This document shows positions 32,984 through 41,530 of a stretch of DNA of 41,530 nucleotides, piece after piece. Each line of letters begins with the position of its first letter. Position 1 is the stretch's first letter. The position numbers and the translations under genes are program-made. Source of the DNA: M30B66 sp040882555. GTDB taxonomy: Bacteria; Bacteroidota; Bacteroidia; M30B66. Where the stretch lies: NCBI GenBank assembly GCA_040882555.1, contig JBBEBC010000028.1:1-41530 (forward strand), given 5' to 3'. The notes beneath the pieces are model-generated. The model was given only the letters and a program-made list of their open reading frames with translations. It was not told the origin of the DNA and did not search any database.

Positions 32984-33270
32984 TTTCTAAGAAAAAGAAA
33001 ACAAAGTTATCGGAGTATTTTCTTTTTGCTGTTTCTTATTCATTAAAATTCTGAATTTCCTTTTTAAAAATAAAGCAGTCTCTGAATAAAAAAGAGTAAT
33101 GATTTTTACTTCTTCAAAGCAGATATGCGCATGTCACGAATCCTAAATCTAAAAAAGATAAAGCACAAGATGTGTTGTAGGGTGCATCTGATAACCTTCG
33201 AAGTAGCATATTCATTTAGCCTTGGTTTCAACTTCTCTAATTGATGTTTGTATCACCCCATTAGGGGATG

Positions 33271-33298
33271 TTGATTTTTTGGGAGATCCTTATTTTTG
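33271..33298 (+). promoter_or_regulatory. Promoter of the RCC1-repeat protein gene
   Basis: TTG (33271-33273) is followed after 17 bp by TATTTTTG (33291-33298). The transcription start would be near 33304, about 20 nt before the ATG at 33325. Confidence 0.55.
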
Positions 33299-33324
33299 TT
33301 ATTCATATACTCATTTAATTGATT

Positions 33325-34737
33325 ATGATGCATATAACTTCAAAAGTCTCTTCAAAATTGGTTCTAATTACACTATCCTTTCTTGGCATCAATGCAGGAT
33401 TAATGGGTCAATCTATTTCGGCTGGACTGGATTTTACAATGATGGTTTGCGAAAATGAAGCAGTTTCAACCTGCGGGAACAATACAAACGGACAACTGGG
33501 AAATGGCGCAAATGTCACTAGTTATACACCTGTAGTAGTTGGTTTTAACTTAACAGACGTCATTGCAGTATCAGCTGGTGGGGAACATTCACTTGCCCTT
33601 AAAAGTGATGGTACACTTAAAGCTTGGGGCAGAAATTCCTTTGGAGAATTGGGTACAAATGGAAGCGATTATATAGAGGAGAATCCTCTAAATGTAATTG
33701 GATTAACAAATGTTATTTCCATTTCAGCTGGCTATAATGCCTCAATTGCTTTAACAGCTGATGGAAATATTTGGACTTGGGGGATTAATGATTACGGTCA
33801 ATTAGGTCAAGGAAACAATCTCGACTTGGCTGTACCAACTATGGTTTCAGGAATGAGTAACGTAAGGCAAATATCTATGCAAGCGCAACATACACTGATA
33901 CTAAAAAGTGATAGCACCGTTTGGTCAACAGGAAGGAACAATAATGGACAATTAGGTCATGGGAATATTGTTTCTACAAATACATTTGCTCAGGTGGTTG
34001 GTCTTGATAGTGTAAAAATTGTTGCTATTTCTGCGAATAGGTTTCACTCACTTATTTTGACAAATGATGGGTATGTCTTATCATTCGGCTATAATTCAAG
34101 CGGACAATTAGGAAGTGGAAATACAATAGTTTCGGCCATACCTGATACTGTTATAGAACTTCAAGATGTGATTCAGATTTCTGAAGGCTCAGATTTTTCT
34201 ATGGCTTTAAAATCAGATAGCACGGTGTGGATGTGGGGAAGAAATAATTCTGGGCAGCTTGGCAATGGTGAAACAACAACAAGTCCAAATACAGTTCCCA
34301 CTCAAGTTATTGGACTAAGTCAGGTAGTTGAAATTTCTGCAGGTGATAGGCACTGTATTGCAAAGAAGGCCGATGGTTCCAATTGGGTGTGGGGTTCAGC
34401 AGCATCAGGTACTCTTGGAAGCGGAAATAGCACGAATAGCCTTGTCCCCATTGAGATTACTCCATTTTGTGGCTCAATAACCAGTTTGGAAGAAACGTCG
34501 GAATCAAATTTTAGCATATTCCCTAATCCAACCAGTGGCATAGTGAATATTCGAGTGAACGACCTTCAAATAGAAGGACAAATATTCATTTATAATATGC
34601 TTGGCCAAGAAGTTTTGAATTCAGCAATGAGTTCTAATTATTCGAGCCTAGACTTAAGTTATTTACCAAAAGGGGTTTATTATACTATCTTTCAGTTAAA
34701 CGGAAGTTTCTTACAAAAAAAGCTGGTTCTTAATTAA
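33325..34737 (+). CDS. Secreted RCC1-repeat beta-propeller protein with T9SS type A sorting domain
   Basis: This is a 470-residue protein. The start is ATG 33325 (ATG 33328 is equally possible); a TTG 6 bases earlier is less likely. The signal peptide is about 1-29 (ending GLMGQ). Seven RCC1 repeats of about 50 residues follow (about 35-380), each with a GQLG-type turn (NTNGQLG, NSFGELG, NDYGQLG, NNNGQLG, NSSGQLG, NNSGQLG, AASGTLG), enough for one closed seven-bladed propeller. From about 393 a type A sorting domain begins (FSIFPNPTSGIVNIRV) and ends KKLVLN. It is probably exported by the T9SS and processed by PorU. Binding partner unknown. The 3' end faces mazG-like gene 9 bp away. Confidence 0.92.
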   Translation: MMHITSKVSSKLVLITLSFLGINAGLMGQSISAGLDFTMMVCENEAVSTCGNNTNGQLGNGANVTSYTPVVVGFNLTDVIAVSAGGEHSLALKSDGTLKAWGRNSFGELGTNGSDYIEENPLNVIGLTNVISISAGYNASIALTADGNIWTWGINDYGQLGQGNNLDLAVPTMVSGMSNVRQISMQAQHTLILKSDSTVWSTGRNNNGQLGHGNIVSTNTFAQVVGLDSVKIVAISANRFHSLILTNDGYVLSFGYNSSGQLGSGNTIVSAIPDTVIELQDVIQISEGSDFSMALKSDSTVWMWGRNNSGQLGNGETTTSPNTVPTQVIGLSQVVEISAGDRHCIAKKADGSNWVWGSAASGTLGSGNSTNSLVPIEITPFCGSITSLEETSESNFSIFPNPTSGIVNIRVNDLQIEGQIFIYNMLGQEVLNSAMSSNYSSLDLSYLPKGVYYTIFQLNGSFLQKKLVLN

Positions 34738-34746
34738 GAAACAGAT

Positions 34747-35076
34747 TTATTCGATGAGCTTGCTATTTTCTTTATGCCTAGTTGCATCTCGCTTGCTTTT
34801 CTTCTCCAGATTCTGACGAACAGCCTCGGTTAAGTCTACTCCAGTTTGATTGGCAAGACAAACCAATACAAAAAGAATATCAGCCATTTCATCGGCTAAA
34901 CCATCTGCGTTTTCTCCTTCTTTGAACGATTGCTCTCCAAACTTTCTGGACATAATTCTAGAAAGTTCGCCGACCTCTTCCATCAAAACAGTCATGTTTG
35001 TGAGTTCGTTAAAATACCTCACACCATGTTGCTTTATCCATTCGTCAACCTTAAGCTGAAGTTCAGATAGTTCCAT
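34747..35076 (-). CDS. MazG-like nucleotide pyrophosphohydrolase
   Basis: This 109-residue all-alpha NTP pyrophosphohydrolase has metal-binding residues E33-E34 and E37 (LMEEVGELSR), and E63 and D66 (ADEMADILFVL), the EExxE/ExxD pattern of the MazG superfamily. These enzymes hydrolyse (d)NTPs, often non-canonical ones, to NMP and pyrophosphate. The small single-domain type is close to YpjD-like proteins of Bacillus. The ATG shares one base with the secA stop (TAATG), so it is translated with secA. A functional link to secretion is not evident; the coupling may just set expression. Confidence 0.9.
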   Translation of the reverse strand: MELSELQLKVDEWIKQHGVRYFNELTNMTVLMEEVGELSRIMSRKFGEQSFKEGENADGLADEMADILFVLVCLANQTGVDLTEAVRQNLEKKSKRDATRHKENSKLIE

Positions 35077-38000
35077 TAGGCTTGAGCAGCTTCAAGAGGC
35101 TGATGACAGTTCTTATACTTTTTCCCGCTTCCGCAAGGGCAAGGTTCATTTCGCCCAACTTTAGGAACAGCATTTACAACAGTTTGTGGTTTTGATACTT
35201 CTGAGGTTTGCGGAAGAGGCGGCAAATCGCTTCTACTTGTCCTTAGCTGAGGAGAAGGTCTTTGCACAGGCGCAGAAGCTGCTGATACTCTTGGAGCTTG
35301 TTGGCTGCCATCTCCCTGCTGCGCAGGAAGACTTCCTTTCATAAGGAAAGCAGAAATTTCTTTACCAACTTGGCCCATCATTCCCGTAAACAGATTAAAA
35401 GATTCAAGCTTATAAATAAGTAATGGGTCTTTCTGCTCGTAAACAGCATGTTGAACAGATTGCTTTAATTCATCCATGTCTCTTAAATGCTCCTTCCAGG
35501 AGTCATCTATCATGGCAAGCGTAATCATTCGTTCTAAAGCTTTCCCAACCTCTTTTCCTTGAGAATTAACAGCTTTCTTAAGATTTACCAAAAGCTGGAT
35601 GGTTTTAAGACCATCGGTGATAGGAATTAGTATGTTCTCGTATTGCTGACCTTGTTCGTCGTAAACTTTCTTTATAACAGGATAAGCTAATTGAGAGATA
35701 TGGTCAGATTTTCTTTTATAAACTGCATTGATTTCTTCATACAATTTATCTGCAAGAGCTTCTGGCTTCTCCTTTTGAAATTGCTCTTCTGCAATGTTTG
35801 TATTTAAAGAAAATACTCTAATAATTTCAAGTCTGAAACCTTCGTAATCCCTAACGTCTTGATAAGATTGAACCAGCTCCTCGCATGTTTCAATAAACAT
35901 GTTTGCCACATCCACCGCAAGGCGTTCTCCATAAAGAGCATTTCTTCTCCTTTTGTAAACAACCTCTCTTTGTGAATTCATCACATCATCATATTCAAGC
36001 AAACGCTTCCTAATTCCAAAGTTATTTTCTTCAACCTTTCTTTGTGCTCGTTCAATAGAATTGGTAATCATTTTACTTTGAATTACCTCTCCCTCTTTCA
36101 TTCCTAATCGGTCCATTATTCTTGCAATTCTCTCTGACCCGAATAACCTCATCAAGTCATCCTCAAGAGAAACAAAGAACTGAGAAGATCCTGGGTCTCC
36201 CTGCCTTCCGGCACGACCTCGTAACTGTCTGTCAACCCTTCGGCTTTCATGTCGTTCAGTACCAATAATGGCAAGACCTCCAGCTTCTTTAACGCCTGCT
36301 CCAAGCTTAATGTCGGTACCTCGACCAGCCATATTCGTTGCAATAGTAACTGTACCTGGTTGACCTGCTTCCTGCACAATTTCTGCTTCACGTTGGTGCA
36401 TTTTGGCGTTAAGCACATTGTGCTTGATCCCTTTCAGCTTGAGCATCCGGCTCAGTAGTTCAGATATTTCAACAGATGTAGTTCCCACAAGAACAGGCCG
36501 CCCTTTGGCAGTTTCTTCAATGATAACGTCTATAACCGCATTATACTTTTCTCTTTTGGTCTTGTAAACCAAATCCTCTCTATCATCACGCGCTATAACT
36601 CTATTGGTTGGGATTACTGATACATCCAGTTTATAGATATCCCAAAGTTCACCTGCTTCAGTTTCGGCTGTACCAGTCATACCGGCAAGCTTATTATACA
36701 TTCTGAAGTAATTTTGAAGAGTAACAGTCGCATAAGTTTGAGTGGCAGCTTCAATAGTCACATTCTCCTTTGCTTCGATCGCCTGATGCAATCCGTCGCT
36801 ATAGCGACGACCTTCCATTATACGGCCAGTTTGCTCATCAACAATTTTAACTTTCCCTTCAATAACCACATATTCAACATCTGGTTCAAATAGGGTATAT
36901 GCTTTAAGTAATTGATTAACAGTATGAATACGTTCAGATTTGATGGCGTAATCACGCATCAGCTCATCTTTTTGTTCCACTTTGGAGTCATCGTTCTCTT
37001 CAGTCTTTTCGATTCTGGCTATTTCTGAACCAACATCAGGAAGAATAAAGAAATCGGGCTCTTCTGAAACACCGGTAATCAGTTCAATTCCCTTTTCTGT
37101 AAGCTCAATGGAGTTATTTTTCTCATCAATCACGAAAAACAATTCAGAATCTGCTTTATGCATTTCGCGGGATTGATCCTGCATATAAAAATTCTCAGTC
37201 TTTTGCATCAGGGCTTTCACACCTGGTTCGCTCAGGTATTTAATCAAAGCCTTGTTTCTAGGAAGCCCTCTGTATGCTCTTAGCAATGCTAAGCCCGCTG
37301 CTTTATCGTCATTTCCGAAGTGCTTTTTAGCATCAGATATAGCATTTTGAATGAAGTTTCGTTGCGCCGAAACAATCTTTTCTACCCTTGGCTTAAGCGC
37401 AAAAAATTCCTGATTATCTCCTTTAGGAGTTGGACCAGAAATAATCAATGGCGTTCTTGCATCATCAATTAGTACTGAATCGACCTCATCTACAATAGCA
37501 TAATTGTGACCTCTCTGAACAAGCTCTTCCGGAGTACGAGACATATTATCTCTCAAATAATCAAAGCCAAATTCATTATTGGTGCCGAAAGTGATTTCAG
37601 CAGCATACGCAGCTCTTCTTTGAGTTGAATTAGGCTGATGTTTATCTATACAATCTACTCTTAAGCCATGAAATTCATAGATTGGTCCCATCCATTCGGA
37701 GTCACGACGAGCTAGGTAATCGTTCACAGTTACAAGGTGAACACCTTCGCCTGTGAGGGCATTTAAATATACAGGAAGTGTAGCAACTAGTGTTTTACCC
37801 TCACCTGTTGCCATCTCGGCAATCTTGCCTTTGTGAAGCATGATACCTCCGATAAGCTGTACATCGTAGTGCACCATATCCCAGGTAACCATATTTCCAG
37901 CAGCATTCCAGGAATTATTGAAGATGGCTTTGTCGCCTTCTATTTTGATATGTTCTTTGTTGACCGACAAGTCTCTGTCTAATTGAGTAGCTGTAACTTC

Positions 38001-38396
38001 GAGCGTTTCATTTTCCTTAAACCTTCTGGCCGTTTCGCGCATAACAGCAAAGGCTTCGGGTAATATTTCAAGTAGAACCTCTTCAAGCTTATCGGTAATG
38101 GTCTTTTTCAGTTTATCAACTTCAAGGTAGATGTTTTCTTTCTCCATGAAATCCATATCGGCTGAAGACTCAGCTTTTTCGTTCAATTCTTTTATTTGAT
38201 CACGCTCATTTTGAACATAAGCATTGATTTTTGCGCGGAACTGAATGGATTTGGCTCTTAATTCATCGTGACTGATACCAGCGTAGCTGGGATATATTTC
38301 ATTGATTTTATTGAGAAGTGGGCGTATTTCCTGTAAGTCTCTATCGGCCTTTGAGCCAACCAGTTTTCCAAAAAGTGAAGAGATCGTTTTGAGCAT
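35076..38396 (-). CDS. secA: Protein translocase ATPase SecA
   Basis: This 1106-residue motor drives unfolded preproteins through SecYEG. The Walker A motif MATGEGKT is at 195-202, the DEVD box at 303-306 (VDEVDSVLIDDARTP), and the central region GTATNMAGRGTDIKLG-type helicase motif VI reads ATNMAGRGTDIKLG. The C-terminal zinc-binding tail has C1086, C1088, C1097 and H1098 (PCPCGSGKKYKNCH), preceded by a long Pro/Gln/Ser linker. The length of about 1100 is normal for Bacteroidota and exceeds that of E. coli (901), because of insertions in the nucleotide-binding and preprotein regions. All signal-peptide proteins in this window would depend on it. Its gene heads a two-gene unit with the MazG-like gene. 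Confidence 0.98.
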   Translation of the reverse strand: MLKTISSLFGKLVGSKADRDLQEIRPLLNKINEIYPSYAGISHDELRAKSIQFRAKINAYVQNERDQIKELNEKAESSADMDFMEKENIYLEVDKLKKTITDKLEEVLLEILPEAFAVMRETARRFKENETLEVTATQLDRDLSVNKEHIKIEGDKAIFNNSWNAAGNMVTWDMVHYDVQLIGGIMLHKGKIAEMATGEGKTLVATLPVYLNALTGEGVHLVTVNDYLARRDSEWMGPIYEFHGLRVDCIDKHQPNSTQRRAAYAAEITFGTNNEFGFDYLRDNMSRTPEELVQRGHNYAIVDEVDSVLIDDARTPLIISGPTPKGDNQEFFALKPRVEKIVSAQRNFIQNAISDAKKHFGNDDKAAGLALLRAYRGLPRNKALIKYLSEPGVKALMQKTENFYMQDQSREMHKADSELFFVIDEKNNSIELTEKGIELITGVSEEPDFFILPDVGSEIARIEKTEENDDSKVEQKDELMRDYAIKSERIHTVNQLLKAYTLFEPDVEYVVIEGKVKIVDEQTGRIMEGRRYSDGLHQAIEAKENVTIEAATQTYATVTLQNYFRMYNKLAGMTGTAETEAGELWDIYKLDVSVIPTNRVIARDDREDLVYKTKREKYNAVIDVIIEETAKGRPVLVGTTSVEISELLSRMLKLKGIKHNVLNAKMHQREAEIVQEAGQPGTVTIATNMAGRGTDIKLGAGVKEAGGLAIIGTERHESRRVDRQLRGRAGRQGDPGSSQFFVSLEDDLMRLFGSERIARIMDRLGMKEGEVIQSKMITNSIERAQRKVEENNFGIRKRLLEYDDVMNSQREVVYKRRRNALYGERLAVDVANMFIETCEELVQSYQDVRDYEGFRLEIIRVFSLNTNIAEEQFQKEKPEALADKLYEEINAVYKRKSDHISQLAYPVIKKVYDEQGQQYENILIPITDGLKTIQLLVNLKKAVNSQGKEVGKALERMITLAMIDDSWKEHLRDMDELKQSVQHAVYEQKDPLLIYKLESFNLFTGMMGQVGKEISAFLMKGSLPAQQGDGSQQAPRVSAASAPVQRPSPQLRTSRSDLPPLPQTSEVSKPQTVVNAVPKVGRNEPCPCGSGKKYKNCHQPLEAAQA

Positions 38397-38426
38397 GGAT
38401 ATAGGGATTCAATCTTTATAAAGCGG

Positions 38427-38434
38427 CAAAATTA
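38427..38434 (-). promoter_or_regulatory. Candidate -7 box for secA
   Basis: The minus strand reads TAATTTTG (TAnnTTTG), giving a leader of about 24 nt to the secA ATG at 38396. The nearest -33 TTG is 27 bp upstream, farther than usual. Confidence 0.4.
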
Positions 38435-38500
38435 GGGATTTTCCCTGTGAATAGTTCGGTTCAACAATCATTCCCATGAAATGAACACTGACAAAACGTC

Positions 38501-38534
38501 GAAGCGACATTCGAAATGCATCGAATGTCGCTTC
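38501..38534 (-). terminator. Strong hairpin, probable terminator of the Ig-repeat adhesin gene
   Basis: A perfect 13-bp inverted repeat (38501-38513 with 38522-38534, 8-nt loop) begins 34 bp past the stop at 38568. On the minus strand GACG then TTTT follow, so the T-run is short and offset. A factor-independent terminator or a 3'-end stabilising structure is likely. Confidence 0.55.
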
Positions 38535-38567
38535 ACGTAAGAGTTTAATAAATCGCTACCCTGCCAA

Positions 38568-41530
38568 TCAGACAGTTTTTACAATTTTCACCGTATGGGT
38601 TTCGGTGTTATTTCTAATAACAATTTGATATACACCACCAGCAATATTTGAAATATTGATTCTAGCTGAATTATTTGAATTTACTTCAATTCCTACTTGT
38701 ACTATTCTTCCTCTTGCGTCTAACAATTCGATTGTTGAGGTTCTTAGGTTTATTGAAGTTTGAAGAACTACAAAATCTTGAGCAGGATTTGGGTAAACAG
38801 CAATTGTATTACCCACAGCATCTTCGATTCCTGTGCAATCAACTATCTTAACAAGGTCATCAGCAGAATTTCCACAACCGTTATTATCTGTGTAAGTATA
38901 GGTAACAGTAACAGTTTCGTTTTGGTCTGGTGAGGTAAGGATGCCGTTTTCAACATAAGTTCCAGAGTAAACTCCACCAGCAGGATTACCTCCAACTAGA
39001 ATTAGTGAAACTCCCTTAGAACATACTGTATCGGGGTTAAGAACAAGAGATACAGTAGGAAGTGGATTCACACTAATTGAAACAGGATCTGAATCAGCAC
39101 TACAGTTCGCAGTATTAACTGCTTTAAGCACATATTCGCCAGCCTCAGTAACCGTTAGAGAACCATTAGTTCCTCCAGAAACAGGATTTCCGAGGTTAGT
39201 CCAGCTATAAGCTAATCCAGCGCTTATTGAATAAGTTAATTCAAGTTCGTCGCCTTCGCAAATCGTGTTTTCTCCTTGTACTGTTATAACTGGTTGATTC
39301 GGAGTTTGACCAACAGTGATTGTTGTTGGTTGTGATGTTGAAGCACAATTATTTGGGTCAGTCACAACAACAGTATAGTTACCAGCAGCAGTTGCAAGGA
39401 AGCTAGCAGCAGTTTGGCCTGAGATGTTTGAACCATTGTTTTGCCATTGGTAAGATAAACCTGCCCCTGAATTAGCATTTAGCGTAACCGCATTACCGTC
39501 GCAAATAGCTGGGTTACCTACAAAAGAGATTTCAGCAGCTACACCAGCCACATTGACTAGAATTGGAGCTGAAAGAGCAGAACATCCTTCTTGACTTGTA
39601 ACTACCACTGTATAGCTTCCGCTTACGTTAACATTGAAAACAGAATTAACAACACCCACTAGAGGGTTCTCATTTTGATTCCACTGATAAGTGTAACCAT
39701 TTCCAGAGTTTGCCTGCAATAGTACAGTATTACCTATGCAGAATGTTGTTGGACCATTTGGTGTTATTGAAGCAATTGGTTGTGGGTTAACACTAACTAT
39801 TAACGGTTCGCTTGTGCTTGTGCATGCACTAGTATTGGTTACAACTACTGAGTAAGATCCTGCAGCACTGGCAGTATAACTTGGACCACTAGTTCCAGGT
39901 ATTGTTGCCCCGTTTATTTGCCATTGGTAAGTTAAGCCTGCACCTGAAGTAGCTACAAGTACTACTGATTCTCCCTGACAAATACCGGTTGGTCCACCGG
40001 CAGTCAAAGTAGCTGCGGGCGCAGCAAGAATATTAACTGCTACACCAGTAGAGGTTGAAGAACAATTGGTTCCTTGAGAGACAGTTAAAGTGTAATTGCC
40101 TGAGGTATTAGCAGTGTAGTTTAGTCCAATAGCACCAGTGATAGGAGTACCGTTCAACGACCACTGATAACTTAGGTTGTTTCCAACAGGAGCGCTTAAA
40201 CTAACTGTGCTTCCTTGACAAACAGTTGCATTTCCGTTAACTGTTATTGATGATGAAGGAGGAGGAGTTACAGTAACTTGGGTAGCTGATGAATTACTAG
40301 TACAGCCATTTTGTGTTACAGAAAGCACATAATTTCCAGAAGTGGTTGCTGTGTAAGAATCTAATGTTGCTCCACCGATAGGGTTACCATTGTTAATCCA
40401 CTGATAACTTAATCCTACGCCAGTAGGGCCAGTTAATAAAACTGAGTTTCCTTGACAAAATGAAGTAGGGCCATTTGCAAACACCGTGGAAGTTGGAGCT
40501 TGATTAACCGTTACACTAATTGCATTACTGGTTGCAGCGCAAGCTACAGTGCTTACAATAGCAGTATACATGCCGCTTTGCGTTGCAGTAAAGTTAGAAG
40601 ATACTGCTCCAAGAATAGATGAACCGTTATTTTGCCATTGGTAACTAGCACCACTTACAGGAGTAACGTTTAATTGAACATTTCCGCCGGTGCAAAATGT
40701 TGTTGCACCTGCCGCAGAAATTGTGGCACTAGGCCCAGCTACTACACTGATAGTAATTGAATTCGAAGTAGCATTGCATGTTGGTCCGTTGCTTACAGTG
40801 GCCGTATAAGTACCAGCTTCAGTGGCGCTATAGGTTTGCGAATTAGCGCCGTTAATTGGATTTCCATTTAATCTCCATTGAATAGTATTCCCTACTTGCG
40901 TATTTATCGACAGAGTAGTAGAACTACCTTGACATATAGTAGTGATACCAGCATTGCTGATGCTTGCGGTAACATTAGCTACAACATTTACAGTAATTGA
41001 GTTAGATGAACCACTGCAACCGGCGCTGTTTGTTACAGATACAGAAAATGCTCCAGATTGTGTTGCTGAGTATGTGTTTTGAGTTGCACCAATAATAGGA
41101 GATCCATTCAGAAGCCACTGATAGCTTCCACCCGTTAATGTTGTTGTTGATAGCGCAACCGATCCACTACCGCATATTGTAGTGTTGCCGGTAGAACTTG
41201 CAACAGGTGTGGGATTTTGACCTACTACTATGTTTACAACATTTGAAGTAGCGGTACAACCTTGTCCATCTGTTACAAACAGGCTATAAGCACCTGCAGA
41301 ACCTGCTGAAATGGAACTTGCAGTTTGCCCAGCTATATCAATTCCATTTAGTCTCCATTGGTAAGTCACACCCGAAGCTCCACTGGAATTAATAGTTACA
41401 GATTGTCCATTACAAATGGTTGAAGAACCGGCAGTGGTAATTGTTGGCCCTGTGAGATTGCAACCTACAGGAGTGCCAGCTATTACTAAATAAAATGTTG
41501 AGTTAGTGGTAGCCGCATCCTGATTATAAA
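38568..41530 (-). CDS. Ig-like-repeat surface adhesin with T9SS type A sorting domain (5' end outside window)
   Basis: The frame is open to the right edge, so the N-terminus and signal peptide are missing; 986 residues are visible. Nine complete and one partial Ig-like repeats of 79-81 residues are seen, each with a cysteine in (T/I)xCxGxS-type context, a central YQW (W of the Ig core), and a second Cys near the repeat end. They are followed by one divergent module (DTVCSKG, then TYTDNNGCGNSADD) typical of Bacteroidota adhesin ends. The last 80 residues are a type A sorting domain (IAVYPNPAQDFVVL, ending HTVKIVKTV). The protein should be T9SS cargo attached to or released from the surface. 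An internal GTG at 41369 is not a start, as the repeat pattern continues upstream of it. Confidence 0.9.
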   Translation of the reverse strand, partial: YNQDAATTNSTFYLVIAGTPVGCNLTGPTITTAGSSTICNGQSVTINSSGASGVTYQWRLNGIDIAGQTASSISAGSAGAYSLFVTDGQGCTATSNVVNIVVGQNPTPVASSTGNTTICGSGSVALSTTTLTGGSYQWLLNGSPIIGATQNTYSATQSGAFSVSVTNSAGCSGSSNSITVNVVANVTASISNAGITTICQGSSTTLSINTQVGNTIQWRLNGNPINGANSQTYSATEAGTYTATVSNGPTCNATSNSITISVVAGPSATISAAGATTFCTGGNVQLNVTPVSGASYQWQNNGSSILGAVSSNFTATQSGMYTAIVSTVACAATSNAISVTVNQAPTSTVFANGPTSFCQGNSVLLTGPTGVGLSYQWINNGNPIGGATLDSYTATTSGNYVLSVTQNGCTSNSSATQVTVTPPPSSSITVNGNATVCQGSTVSLSAPVGNNLSYQWSLNGTPITGAIGLNYTANTSGNYTLTVSQGTNCSSTSTGVAVNILAAPAATLTAGGPTGICQGESVVLVATSGAGLTYQWQINGATIPGTSGPSYTASAAGSYSVVVTNTSACTSTSEPLIVSVNPQPIASITPNGPTTFCIGNTVLLQANSGNGYTYQWNQNENPLVGVVNSVFNVNVSGSYTVVVTSQEGCSALSAPILVNVAGVAAEISFVGNPAICDGNAVTLNANSGAGLSYQWQNNGSNISGQTAASFLATAAGNYTVVVTDPNNCASTSQPTTITVGQTPNQPVITVQGENTICEGDELELTYSISAGLAYSWTNLGNPVSGGTNGSLTVTEAGEYVLKAVNTANCSADSDPVSISVNPLPTVSLVLNPDTVCSKGVSLILVGGNPAGGVYSGTYVENGILTSPDQNETVTVTYTYTDNNGCGNSADDLVKIVDCTGIEDAVGNTIAVYPNPAQDFVVLQTSINLRTSTIELLDARGRIVQVGIEVNSNNSARINISNIAGGVYQIVIRNNTETHTVKIVKTV
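39201..41530 (-). repeat. Tandem array of ~240-bp coding repeats
   Basis: The codons for the conserved YQW/YSW tryptophan recur at 41355, 41115, 40875, 40635, 40398, 40161, 39921, 39681, 39444 and 39201, that is every 237-243 bp. Units differ clearly in sequence, so the array is old rather than freshly duplicated. Confidence 0.85.

Larger units (their letters stand above)
32876..33324. other. 449-bp AT-rich intergenic region holding two divergent promoters
   Basis: Apart from the two promoter motifs listed separately, no gene, RNA or strong repeat was recognised. A CCCC-ATTA-GGGG mini-hairpin sits near 33256-33268, just upstream of the RCC1 gene promoter. Confidence 0.5.

Noticed and set aside
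33222..33458. 78-codon plus-strand frame upstream of the RCC1 gene
   Set aside because: It overlaps the RCC1 gene in another frame and covers its promoter.
34727..34740. 14-bp palindrome TTCTTAATTAAGAA at the RCC1 stop codon as a bidirectional terminator
   Set aside because: No loop and no T-run; it is AT only and partly coding.
39201..41530. Regular repeats as a CRISPR or satellite array
   Set aside because: Period is 240 bp, the frame is open throughout, and each unit encodes an Ig-like domain.

Overview
The window is a chromosomal stretch from a member of the Bacteroidota (Flavobacteriales/Cytophagales-like gliding or gliding-derived lineage). The evidence is the type IX secretion system (T9SS) sortase PorU with its outer-membrane partner PorV, four secreted proteins that carry T9SS C-terminal sorting domains, AT-rich spacers, and promoters of the Bacteroidota type (-7 box TAnnTTTG, sometimes with TTG/TTTG 17-21 bp upstream). 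No rRNA, tRNA, CRISPR array, transposase or integrase was seen.

Layout. 1-965: a small DUF5615/PIN-like protein followed by a 59-bp element that looks like an integron cassette site (attC), then the decayed remains of a secreted protein. 966-11698 (minus strand): gamma-glutamyltranspeptidase (ggt), a multidomain M43 zinc metalloprotease that is a T9SS cargo, and the porV-porU pair, which overlap by one base. 11877-17792: an acyltransferase-3 membrane protein overlapping phosphatidylserine synthase (pssA), purS on the other strand, and a large outer-membrane beta-barrel protein. 17885-20518: a single-domain response regulator and a TPR/class III adenylyl cyclase. 20650-28457 (minus strand): a short secreted protein that is little more than a T9SS type B sorting domain, then a 1937-residue PKD-repeat protein with no sorting domain of its own, then a conserved helical protein of unknown function. 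28764-30307: a histidine kinase with a degenerate receiver-like N-terminus and an output-less response regulator, overlapping by 4 nt. 30363-32140: a coiled-coil membrane protein divergent from a ComF-family phosphoribosyltransferase. 32399-34737: a lone papain-like peptidase and an RCC1-propeller T9SS cargo. 34747-38396: secA, with a MazG-like pyrophosphohydrolase overlapping its stop codon. 38568-41530: the 3' part of an Ig-like-repeat adhesin with a T9SS sorting domain, whose 5' end lies outside the window.

How the genes fit together. SecA is the motor that takes signal-peptide proteins to the periplasm. PorV and PorU then receive and process T9SS cargo at the outer membrane. The M43 protease, RCC1 protein, Ig-repeat protein and type B domain protein are plausible cargo. 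The most unusual feature is the pair 27981-28457 / 22157-27970. The giant PKD protein stops part-way through a fibronectin-III-like module and has no secretion tag. The tiny protein encoded 10 bp before it consists of a signal peptide, the tail strands of such a module and a complete type B tag. This suggests a secretion or anchoring tag supplied in trans, or a tag domain moved to a separate gene. Several start codons were set inward of the longest possible frame because a promoter motif, a signal peptide or a family N-terminus supports the inner start.
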